A DNA stretch of 64,000 nt, taken from Cerrena zonata. Its lineage: Eukaryota > Basidiomycota > Agaricomycetes > Polyporales > Cerrenaceae. Under the pieces are notes generated by a model that saw nothing but the letters and a program-made list of their open reading frames with translations, ran no database searches and was not told where the DNA came from. This document shows, piece after piece, positions 11,951 through 22,763 of the stretch. The stretch spans positions 967,910 to 1,031,909 of the forward strand of contig JASBNA010000012.1 in the NCBI GenBank assembly GCA_038087015.1, given 5' to 3'. Made by a program: the position numbers and the translations under genes. The first letter of the stretch is position 1, and the number at the start of each line of letters is the position of its first letter.

Positions 11951-14900
11951 TAATTGTCAATAATACTATCTGAGAAGTTCTGAATAGCCTGAGTGAAAAA
12001 ATAAAATTAGTCAAATTCCAGCCAAAAATACTCAGATATTCTCAGAGCTCCTTAGGCCATCTTAGACTGTCTCAGGGCATCTCAGATGATTACGGACTTT
12101 GCTGATGAAGAAGAGGAATACAAGGAATGCTGTCTGGGAGAAAAAAAAGCCCAAACATAAAAAGAATTCAGTTTCCCATTCTTTTTCCCATCCCTCATAC
12201 TTTAATCTCTCTCTGTCTACCACATTCTTTCTCTTCAACTTCTGACATGTATCCTCTTTCCTATCATCTCACTTGCTCTTACTTATAAACTTGCTCCTTA
12301 ATCATAGACCTACCTCATCAAAAAAGTCATTGTCCCACTATTATATAATAGTCTTAGCTCATGTATTCCTCAAGTCTCTCCTACTTATCTTCTCAAAAGG
12401 CAACTAGTAATGAACCAAACACCATTGAGTAGAAACCCACTGTCAGATTTGTCATATATATTTAAACCATGGGTTGATAATATGACTATACAATATAAGG
12501 CCTTTTACTCTCATTAGTATCTCAAATACTATAGCCTTGTAGAGAAGTCAATTTAGAGATAGCATCAGAATACATACTGCAGAAAGTGAACTAATTGAGG
12601 AGGAGATTGTGCAGTAGTACAAGGCATACACTTCTTCACATTTCACTGAGTGAAAAGATCTCAAATGCTGTCTGGACAAGTTGCATTAAGAATCTCTTTA
12701 CACCTCTGACCACCAATGCTAGCAACCTTGAGCATCTTCCTAATGTTCCAGTTAGGAGTTTTATTATGTATCATCATACAAGGGTAGTTGAGAAATATAT
12801 ATACTTTGTTGATATTAGATAGATCATGATTTCTAGGAATATTTATACCCTGAGTATTGATTGTATATAGTATAGAATACCTATGTTGCACTATGTCAGC
12901 ACACAGCTTGATAAGATATTGCTTTACAGACTTCATAATAGATCTGAAATCTATGTTAGAACAACTGCTGATTTTCTGTTCATCATATTTTTGGAGAACT
13001 TGTTCTTCTACCCTTTAATCTGACCATTAATAAAGGTCCCTATAATATTGCTTAGTTGCTGACAGAAGAGTATTAGTTTTTATTTTACTTTACAGATTTC
13101 TCTTATTTGGTGACTTACCATCCTCACAAAAAGTCAAAATGCAAGAGCATTTGGGTGACTGGTGTTCATATAATAGCTTCAATATATGTCTGAATTTATG
13201 CAAGATTACACCTTGCTCCTTAGGGATTATAGTTATTATAGACAACTTGATACAATTGAAGTTTATAGTAGCCTCATTGTCAGGAATGCCTATGTACTCC
13301 CAACTATTATAGATCCAGCTTTTAGTGAGGCCAACAAAACTGATACAAATTGTTCCGCCACACTCAATCTTTCTAAACTTGATGTTGGTGTACCAGGTCC
13401 ACTCTTTCATAGTACAATCAACTTTGGATTGTTGAATATTGTTTCTATCTATATAGGAGTAAGTGATAATCTATAAGGAGTTAGCCTCAGGTAAAGATAT
13501 TAAAGGTAAATTGTATAGAATTATTGTCTCAGAGATATTTGGACTGAGTTACAGTGGTATGACAAGGATCATTTTCCTCTACTTTTTCTCCTATCTTTGA
13601 AAAATGATTAGAGAGATCAGAGAGTAATATGATAGTAGCATAGAACAAGAAGTTAGGTTTGAGCAGCAGAATCTTGAACCAAAAACAGAATAGTTGGACT
13701 ACTAGTACTCAGGTAGAATTCTGTAGATATATAAAGCTATCATAAATATACTGTTTATAAGAGGTGATGTAATGACACTGTTTCTGTGGTGGAACCATAA
13801 ATTTTGGGTTGTTGCATACCTAGACATAAGTTATGATTTTAAGGATGACTATATGTCCACTGTTAGAACAGGCCATATGTCCAGTTTAATTGTTTGGTTT
13901 TTGCTGTCTTTGATTATCTGCACTATTACCTGCTCAAATTGTAACTTATTAGCTGACTTCTTTTAGAAATTCTATTTTAAAGCCACTATACATGCTTTTA
14001 TCAACTTGAGACTTTGTGTCCAGATCATATCCTCTTTATTTACAGAGTTTCTCACAATGTAGTGAATGTATATATGGCATAGGTCATCATCATGTATTAA
14101 AAGAGATTGCTTTTGGAAGTCTCAATTGCTATCATAAGTATATACATCTGAGGTTCTAGTATTTCTCAACAAATCTTCTTTAAGATATGTCTGCTAATCA
14201 CTTCATACTCTCATTGCTTATAAAACTTTATGCTAAATGTGATCTTATATATAGCTGTGAAAAAGGTAGGTTTACCATATCATGAAGGCTCTGAGAGTTT
14301 GCTTCCATCCTTATTTTATCATAGACATGGTACTTGAATAGATCCCTGGAGGTGACCTTTACAGTTACGTAGAAACTTATAGGGCACCCTGTAAATGTTT
14401 TATACTTTGGCATTGAGAGAGGGTATACTTTGCCCTGTTCTATTGTCAACTGATGAGAAGATGAATATCAATCTACAATCATCAAATTAACACAGTGGTA
14501 TCATGTGCTTGTGCCTACTTTAGCTATGTAGATATAAGTCTTTCCTTTTGATCACTGTTTATTGACCTTCCTGATATCTCCTGAAGTATGTCCATATGAA
14601 TAAATAGAATAGCTAACAGAGATTTGAAGTTAGATAACATCCTTCTATCTAGTCATCAGGAAACATTACATCTCTCTGAGAGTGCCAGTTCAGAGACTGT
14701 TAGAGGCTTCAGATATGGTTTCTGATGTCTTAGAGTACAAGGACTCAGAAGGATTGAAAATCAATATATATATCTTCAATGCATAGTATCAGAAGATTTT
14801 GATATCCAAAACTTTTCCATTCTTCAGAATATTCAGTATTCAGGGTATAGCACTCTGGTCCTTCTCAGGCTGGCAGACTCTATCAGAAAAGCTCATATCT

Positions 14901-15759
14901 CAAACCTCAGGTTACAAGGGGTAAATATTAATATTAATAGTGGCTCTATTGTAACTGGTCAAAATGAATTAGAAATGAATGTAATTATATGAAACTCTGC
15001 AACTGTGATTCAACCTATCGTAGGTCTATTCACTTTCCCTGACAGACAACTGCTTATAGTGGTTGAACATAGCAGCATATCCACCCCAGGTACTACTACT
15101 TGTATTCAAATATGCATTGTTAATATTGGTTCAATTTTGAGGCCTTGACAAATTGAGCTCCAGTAGTGAGGATTGCTTTGAAATCTTCTGGAACATCTGC
15201 AGCAGAAGCACTTTACATCTTTTCAGTGGTCACATTACTATAATTTTCTACTAAGAACTGATTTGTAGCATTAAAGAAAATACCAGTCTCCCACATAGTG
15301 AATGCACATTTGACTTATGTGATGGTTAGCAACAGAATAAAACACTAAGGGAGCATCATAAAGCTCACCACTATTGCTGTGAGTACCACAGCAGCTTCAG
15401 GAAGTTCATTAGTTCCATCTGTCTGTTTGGTCCCTTGAATACTTCTGAGATGCATGACAAGGGTCTTCAATATAAATTCCCATTAAAAGGCTTCATAAGG
15501 CTTCTATAATAATATAGTAATATTAAGCAGAGACTTCTCAAGATTTGGAGATTGGTTTAGTGCCAAAATGGACTGTATTGTATCTTATCACCCAACATAG
15601 TAGGTTCAGCCCAGTATGCAGCACCAATCTCATACTCCATTGTGTCCTTAATGTACATCTTGACTTTTGCAATGGTACCAGATAAGCTGAGATATAATTT
15701 TACCACATTTTTGGCCTTATTTCCCAATGATTTTTGCTATATGTAAATTGCCTGCTCTA
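11951..15759. other. AT-rich sequence with short unrecognised open frames
   Basis: No gene recognised. Open stretches on both strands (for example 13,186-13,476 + and 13,090-13,410 -) overlap and lack matching ATG starts. The most protein-like stretch is + at about 14,830-15,150, which reads GYSTLVLLRLADSIRKAHIS... and then VIQPIVGLFTFPDRQLLIVV, broken by a stop. I cannot assign it to a family. This is probably old transposon sequence decayed beyond recognition. Confidence 0.3.
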
Positions 15760-15930
15760 CTAAGGAAGAATAAGTCAATACAGTAGACAATAGAATACAG
15801 GAGTAAGAATATACCACATTAAATACTTTGCTTCTCTTAGTTATATTGTAAAACTCCTTGTGGTAGATAGTATAGTATATTCTTACTCCTGTATTCTATT
15901 GTCTACTATATTGACTTATTCTTCCTAGGT
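15760..15930. mobile_element. Small hairpin element abutting element E1
   Basis: A near-perfect inverted repeat: left arm 15,760-15,823 (CTAAGGAAGAATAAGTCAAT...) and right arm 15,870-15,930 (...ATTGACTTATTCTTCCTAGG), with a loop of about 45 bp. Size and form fit a miniature inverted-repeat element or the remnant of a larger one. Its right end lies directly against the left end of element E1. Confidence 0.7.
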
Positions 15931-17925
15931 GAGAAAAAACCTACCCTGATAATTGGTTCTACTTTAGATCTAAATTAGATCTAATTTTTATCATATTTTT
16001 AATAGTACTAATATATCTAATTACCCACATATTTTGTGCTAATTTTGATAAGTTCTCTAATTGTAGACTAAGATTTTATCTAATTTTCCTAATGTTAGAG
16101 TAGATTTGGTCTAGTTTTGATAATTAGTCTAGCCAAAAACAGAGTTTCATCTAATTTTACTAATATTAGATAGCTTGATCTTATTGGAACATAGTTTCTA
16201 TCTAATAGTTCTGATATCTCTAATCAAACAATGGTTTTCTTCTAATTGAATGTAAGTATTTATCTAATATTGTTAATCTATCTAACTAGAAACATATTTC
16301 TCTCTAATTCTTCTAGTTCTGAGATATATATACCTATACCAGTACTAACCCTGTTTTAATGTAGTATGTAAATATCAACTCTAACCCACTGTCATTATTG
16401 CTACTGGTTTCCAAAATATCAGCTAAAAATATCTATTTTTTCAAGTTTTATAGAGTATTTACTTAATTAATTATATAATATTGATATATACAAGCCTCAG
16501 ATCTATACTCCCCTCAAAATTCTGATCTGAATGATATATAATATATCTCTAATCTATAAGAAATAATAGAGAAATCTTGAATATTCAAAACTGGATAACT
16601 TAGAGATTATCTCTTACTAAATTGATTATAGATTGTGATCCAGCACTCCAATCAGCTCTGTTGAAGCTGCACTGGAAAGCTCAGATCAGGGCTTTTGAAT
16701 GCACCCTCACATACCTTGTTATATCATCCCTAGGACTTTGAGCATTGTCTACAAGATACTATATCTTCCTTTATCTTTTCCTCCCTATCTCCCTTAGCTG
16801 TAATTGGTTTCTCTTGATCCTAGGCTCATTCTGATACACTTCATAGCTGCTATGCTTTTTCTTCTATCATATTGCTACTTTCTCATACTTTTGGAGGATT
16901 TACTGGTATGTTTTGCTTACTTCTCCAGGCACATTGCTTAATTTTATTATATGTTCCAGATCCACCTAATCTTTTTCTTCTCTATCCCAGTCTGCATACT
17001 CAATGCTTGCAGCAACTACTTAGCTCACTTTTCCCTTCTTCTCAGCTCACCAGTATGAATAGCTATTATCCCTGGACCTCTCATCTCCTCTTATCTCCTT
17101 GGATACTTTTAGAATATTCTCACATCATTCTCCTTTATTTTTATTCATCTCCTCATAATTACTTAGCTTGTATACCCTTATCTAGTAGCTATACTCTCAT
17201 GACCACTATCCTCATTTTTTTTAGGTAGTCCTTTCCCTCTATCTCACTTCTCACTTTAGTTACTGCTTTCTCTTCTTATTGTTTCCTCCACTCTCCTTCC
17301 TTCTCACTGAGGTCCCCTTTTCTATTATTTCCAGTTAGTACTTAAGGACTGCCTGTAATGTAATAATACCCTAGACTGAATCTATATGGATTTACCCCTG
17401 TAACTCTTGACCCTTTGCTTGCTTGACTCAGCTAGCTTCATCTGTACTTGAGGCTTGCTAGAGTTTGCAAACTCAAACCTCAGAGAACTGTACTGAATGA
17501 TTAGAGTGAACTCTCATCTTAGGTTTAGGATAACCCAGTCCTTATTCCTACTCAACCCCTTTGACCTCAACCTTGACTACATTATATTAGCTCTACCATA
17601 TAACAAATCTCTCTTCTTTGCACTCTTTCTCTAGTACTTTCATCATCCAACCTTGATGGTAAATAGTTAAGCTGCTATGTTTAAGTAGTTCTAGCCTCTG
17701 ATCTTGTCTCTGTCTCTTTATATAAGCACTTTGTTGTCTTGATAGCTATTATCTTATTTGTTATTTCAAGTTATATCTACTTTATATTTTTAATAGTAAT
17801 AGAATATTTTTCTCAATATTAGATAAAACTATAGTGTGAATTAGATAAAAATAAAGTCTAAGTTACATCTAATTTAGATCAAATTAGATATAATTATGTA
17901 TAAGATATAAGATTATGAAAAAGAG
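15931..17925 (-). mobile_element. Element E copy 1, truncated and heavily decayed
   Basis: About 2.0 kb matching the reverse complement of 49,609-51,056. Its left end reads GAGAAAAAACCTACCC (other copy CAGGAAAAACCTACCC). Both end regions are rich in ATTAGAT/ATCTAAT motifs. The last ~100 bp expected from the other copy are missing beyond about 17,925. About 650 bp (roughly 16,940-17,600, C/T-rich) has no counterpart in the other copy. Around 16,645-16,730, nearly every CpG of the other copy is TpG or CpA here. There is no credible coding frame; the 118-codon C/T-rich frame at 16,872-17,228 looks compositional. Confidence 0.7.
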
Positions 17926-18102
17926 GTTCTTGTAACTCTGCTGGGCTACATCCTCCACTGACACATTCCCGATCTGGCTACTTCTATTCTACCCATCTCT
18001 TACCTCAGCACATAATCTACTATATAGTCTTCCCTCCCTCCTTTGTTAACACTAGCTCACACTCATGCTCGCTACTGCTTAATGAAGATATCTTGTGTCT
18101 AT
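17926..18102. other. Unassigned spacer
   Basis: Short C/T-rich sequence between element E1 and miniature element C2. Nothing recognised. Confidence 0.3.
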
Positions 18103-18476
18103 CACTAGGCTGGAAACCTAATTTTAGGCTCAAAAAAAGGTGGAAAATCAGTCATAAAATATAATGATTTTTAAACAACTTTTCCAGCCAAAAAAATGAA
18201 ATCAAACTCAAAGTTCTTAGAACATTTTGTGAATACAAGAATTCAACAAAAAATTGAGAAAATATGAAGCATAAAACTGTGAGTTCCCACTCACAACACA
18301 GTTTTTCTATCCTAAAAACTTAAAGTTTAATATTTATTTTTTGAATGCACAGAATGTTATAAGAACTTTGAATTTTATTTTGTTTTTTTGGCTGGAAAAG
18401 TTGTTTAAAAATCATTATATTTTATGACTGATTTTCCACCTTTTTTTGAGCCTAAAATTAGGTTTACAGCCCAGTG
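18103..18476. mobile_element. Miniature inverted-repeat element, family C copy 2
   Basis: 374 bp, starting CACTAGGCTGGAAACC and ending GGTTTACAGCCCAGTG, with long inverted arms as in the other C copies. It is flanked on both sides by TAT (18,100-18,102 and 18,477-18,479), a perfect 3-bp target duplication. Confidence 0.9.
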
Positions 18477-18520
18477 TATTCATCTCTGTCTGAACTAGTG
18501 AAGCCATCCTTACACTTTTT

Positions 18521-19481
18521 TTGAATACTCACAGCTTCATTGTTTGCACTGTTGTCAGTGTTGTTCACGCCTGCCAACCTTGTAAACTACCCCACACTAT
18601 TCTCCTGTTTCTCACACTGTCACCTACAATCCATAGTCAATTAGCTATTGCCGCTGGGCTCCTGCCTCCTCTGAACACCTTCAGTATGCTCGCTAACATA
18701 CCTGCCAGCACTGAGCTCTCACCAGCGACTGCTCTCATGACTCCTCTGTCCTCCGTCCCATCACTTGAGAGTTTTGATAATATCGAGTTCAACATTCCTT
18801 TGCTGCTGTCTCCCACATTCTCCAAATCATCTTCGGATTCTGACCACAGCTTTTTCATCACACCCACTATGTCCACTGACAATGCTAAGGTCTTGGCTTC
18901 TCCCAAGAACATTCTCATCCTCATAGTGGGCAAGATTCAACTGGATGCACTTACTGATTAGATCCATAAGTGCTGTCAGTACTTTAAGACCAATAGGAAG
19001 TTACTTCCTGAAGACCATGTTGCTAGCGCTACTGTGGGTTTGCAGGACCCCTTGGTGCAGGACTGGTACTATAACTCCTCCGATGTTTTCGACAGTCTTA
19101 CTTTTGAAGAGTTTACATTGGTTTTGAAGAAGCACTGGTTAAAAGCTGGCTGGGAAGATGATATTGTAATATTTATCATCTGCGCCTGTCAGTTGGAATG
19201 AGAGCTGTTCAAGGATTGGGTCATCATCCTCAAGAAGAAGAACACATTATTGAAGGGCACCAATGCTCATTTTGATGATGGTCATTTGCATTCACAGATT
19301 GCTGTGAACACAGTTGATAATGTATGTCAAGCTGTGAATCTGGAACACATCAGATCTATTGGAGATTTCAAGGAGTGGAAAGAAGCTCTGACTCGTGTCA
19401 ATGTCCAACGTGTGAAGGATCACACACATATTGAAGCTCATTTCACTTCCCTGCTTGCCTCGCATGTACTCCTTCCTCTTG
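18521..19481 (+). pseudogene. Gag-like protein remnant of a retrotransposon
   Basis: The frame from about 18,690 reads MLANIPAS... with a Ser/Thr/Pro-rich N-terminus, then NAKVLASPKNILIL. After an in-frame TAG (18,959) it continues as LLPEDHVASATVGLQDPLVQDWYYN, LTFEEFTLVLKKHWLKAGWEDD and, after a further TGA (about 19,200), LFKDWVIILKKKNTLLKGTNAHF and SIGDFKEWKEALTRVN. The order (GLQDPLVQDWY, LTFxxF...WLxxxWEDD, F.DW...KNxLLKGTxxHL, DFKxWxxxLxxVD) is that of gag-like proteins common in basidiomycete LTR elements; gag forms the particle that packages element RNA. Its 3' part is cut by a family-A LTR at 19,482 and does not visibly resume on the far side. Two stops make it inactive. Confidence 0.6.
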
Positions 19482-19868
19482 TGTTAAACTTCGTGTTTTG
19501 GTGATGTTCCACCTTATCTATTCTATCTTTTGACTTCATAAACGGACTCTGTAGACACTCAGCTTCCAGTAGCACTTTTCCCCTTCGCTCTAGCTTCAGT
19601 ATTTAGTGCTCCACCCAATGCAGGGTGGACTTGTGTTTCATTTCGCTTTTCTTCACTTATTGCCGAGCCTTCAGCGCTTAACTCGGCTATAGCCGGGTTC
19701 TCCTTCCTATCTAGTATACCTGGTCACTTTCAGGGCTCTCTAACTGCTCTCATTGTGTTCCAGGCAAGTATTGTAATTACCTCTCAATCCAACTGCTCTC
19801 ATTGTGTTCCAGAGCATTTGTGTGTCCCCCAGGTCGATCTATTCCCTGGTTTAAGTCACCCTTTAACA
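19482..19868 (+). mobile_element. Solo LTR, family A, sense orientation
   Basis: 387 bp from TGTTAAACTTCGTG to CCCTTTAACA, the same length and layout as the LTRs of the copia element at 34,558-39,960 but in the opposite orientation. It contains the 49-bp internal duplication around GGAACACAATGAGAGCAGTT. Flanking pentamers TCTTG and AATTG do not match, so either the target duplication has decayed or the LTR is the product of rearrangement. It truncates the gag-like remnant. Confidence 0.9.
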
Positions 19869-20084
19869 AATTGGATGATGGGGATCTTTGAATAAATCTG
19901 ACTATGAGATGCAAGAGGACATCATTATTACACAAATTCCCTATGTGCTATGCATATCTTCTCAAGAATATATCCAGTATCTACTCGGTATACTTGTGAG
20001 AGCTAACCTGCACAGATTGTGACAATGTATGTGTTGATGTCAGCACAATCATAGAATACTATTAGACAAATATTCATACATATA

Positions 20085-22335
20085 TCTGACTACTCTACTG
20101 CTATAGTCTGTGCACACTTCACCTCTAAGTTACGTGCTGCCTTATTTTGCACATGAGTTGCAGCGGCCTTTTCCACTGTTTGACAACATTTTATGGGTCC
20201 CAATATTTGAAGTTGACCTGCAAGGGATTCGTGTAGCACGGCATGGTCAGCAATAAGAGGACACAGTTTTGTCAGCTCGCGAGAGAGTGAGGAGCGAAGA
20301 AGGGCAGCATTGTGATGGGCATATGTATTAATAAAAAAGCGTTGTAATAGTTCATACATAAGCATCTGATGTATTTGAGTTGCCTCTGATCATTCTTGTT
20401 GCACCTGTTGGGTGTGCAACCTGCACCCACCAGACCGACAGCCATGCTGTGCATTGAAAACAAACAAAATATTCTGTACAAGAGTCTATCAATAAAAATA
20501 TACTTGAGATGGCATGAATGAGCTACCTTAGTGTCAACTATTGACACAGTATCGAGACGGTTTTTGCTACTTCTTGGACGTGTGAGGATAGGCATTCCAA
20601 GTCTACTATCATTCTCATTCTCAACCATAAATGTCTCAATGAGAATGGTTTCATCAAGGGAGTCTCTTGGCACTTCTGGTATCAGGATCTGGGAAATTCT
20701 GCCGACATGGATAGAACTATCACTGACAGACTATTCAAGCTATTTTTAGTGCACAATATAGTCATGGAAGACAATAAATATTACCTGAGGATCATGAAAG
20801 AAGACTCAAGATCCTTCCCTAAAAATATCTCAGGAACAAGATATCACAGACTTCCCTTTGATCCATTTACCACAATGCTCAGAAATTTCTAGAGGAAGTC
20901 TTGCATCTTGTAGGTGAGAATGCCATTCCTGTGCTGCTGAAGCTTGCTTTGAACATCATTTGACAGTCCCTTCATCAAGGATCTGTCAGTTTTCATGCTC
21001 GTGTGAGTTCAACCATGTAGGCACATACCTGGGATGAGCGGCACCTGCTCAACTCAACTAAGGTGTCATTGTAGTTCTTGGTGGGTACGCAAAAAGTTCC
21101 ACACCTCTTTCCCTCCTTGAACATATGTCCCTTCCTTCTTCCACCACCCCCTGCTTACTTAATGCTTGAATTGTTCCATGTGTGCTATCGCCTCTGCGAT
21201 GTCATGGCTTGGGGCTTGGTGGTTGGAAAACATGCTACATAATCAGAAGATTGCATTCCAGCACTCAAATATCTCAGTTGTGAACCCAGGGATGGGACTA
21301 TTATTGCGAACATTTTGAGCAAGGTAAGTCAGGATGTGGAACTTAGCTTTATCCAGCACACATCGAGGATTGATCTTTGCCCATGTATCAAGCAAATTGT
21401 TGATTAACATTGTTAGATCACTCTACGATGTAAGCTTGGAGTAAGTAAACACATATTGCTATTGCGGTTGATGCTCACTTACTAAATATTCATCAATGTT
21501 AGCAATAGAACCATAATACATAAGGGCTCCAAGTTCTCCAGTCGCTTGCCATAGTTCTAGATGGGTTTTTGATTCAAGCTCACCATAAAGATGGAAGATT
21601 CCAACCTGCTGTAAGGCATAAAAATGTTTGCCGATCAGTCCATTCTTATATTTGACCATATATATTCCCCTTACAGGATACATATTCAAGCCATTGATAG
21701 AAGATGCCTCAATGCGAGCAGCAAATATTTGTTTTTGCTTTTCATTCCAGTCAGTAGTCATCTTATGCCATGCTTACTTTCCTGGACCAAGTAACCATGT
21801 ATGCAGGCTTTCAACTGGTATGTATATCAAGGTCTAAACATATATAAATATGTTGCTCGTGATCTCAACAAAATTCTGATCACTTACCATCAAACCCCAA
21901 AAGAACACTGTAGTGATCACCTTGATGGAAAGCAGTACGTAGTGCTGTTGTTCTGGCAAGTAAGTAATTATTCTCTTATGTTATCAATTGCATGAGCTCA
22001 CATGAATCCACTGATAAAGCATTATACCTATTTTCTGGCTGCTTGAAGACTTACTCCCGAAGCTTGGTGGAGATTTCTTCTGAGATATTTTTCCTAATTG
22101 CTGCTCGATCATCGCATGTCCAGGTTTTTTAATTGAGATGCAGATCTCATGTCTGTTGACTGGTGAGACATATAGCAATTAGATCTTTCTTCTTCTGAAT
22201 AATCTTGGCAATCCAGTGTTGTGCTATTGAATCTTTAATCCCGCTTGCAGTCTGCACTAACTTGACTGCAGTCTTGGTGCTTGTGATTGCAAGTTCGTAT
22301 TGAGATTTGATCTCAGTGATCGTCTCATTCATTTC
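20085..22335 (-). pseudogene. Multicopy agaricomycete transposon-linked protein, decayed
   Basis: Minus-strand remnant read from 22,332 downwards. Blocks in order: TASGIKDSIAQHWIAK (about 22,240); a block equivalent to the conserved VEILHTVLLG (about 21,910, in a shifted frame); RIEASSINGLNMYPVRGIY...KNGLIGKHFYALQQVGIFHLYG (21,710-21,570); KINPRCVLDKAKFHILTYLAQ and FTTEIFECWNAIF...SNHQAPS (21,390-21,210); and tail blocks with DTVSIVDT and ELTKLCPLIADHAVLHESLAGQL (20,560-20,200). This is the signature of a very abundant agaricomycete hypothetical family (KTTGIKDxIAQHW, GLIGKHFK, FATEIxExFNxxFR, SNHQAPSRD) that I remember as repeat-associated; its activity is unknown. Frameshifts, stops and introns break it. 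It lies between two inverted family-A LTRs. Confidence 0.6.
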
Positions 22336-22376
22336 AATTATGAAATTATATTACTTATAGAATACATGGTCTTATA

Positions 22377-22763
22377 TGTTAAAGGGTGACTTAAACCAGG
22401 GAATAGATTGACCTGGGGGACACATAAATGCTCTGGAACACAATGAGAGCAGTTAGAGTGAGAGGGAATTACAATACTTGCCTGGAACACAATGAGAGCA
22501 GTTAGAGAGCTCTGAAAGCGACCAGGTATACTAGATAGGAAGGAGAACCCGGCTATAGCCGAGTTAAGCACTGAAGGCTCGGCAATAAGCAAAGAAAAGT
22601 GAAATGAAATACAAGTCCACCCTGCATTGGGTGGAGCACTAAATACTGAAGCTAGAGTGAAGGGGAAAAGTGCTACTGGAAGCTGAGTGTCTACAGAGTC
22701 CGTTTATGAAGTCAAAAGATAGAATAGATAAGGTAGAACATCACCAAAACATGAAGTTTAACA
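22377..22763 (-). mobile_element. Solo LTR, family A, antisense orientation
   Basis: 387 bp, TGTTAAAGGGTGACTT to GAAGTTTAACA on +, with both units of the internal duplication. Several CpGs present in the young LTRs are lost here (GCGCTG to GCACTG, AAGCGAAAT to AAGTGAAAT). No matching pentamers flank it (TTATA left, GGCAA right). It sits directly upstream of the DUF6532-like remnant and opposite in orientation to the LTR at 19,482. Confidence 0.9.

Noticed and set aside
16872..17228. 118-codon open frame rich in Leu, Ser and Pro inside element E1
   Set aside because: The region is strongly pyrimidine-rich, which avoids stops by composition. It is absent from the other E copy and has no recognisable motif.
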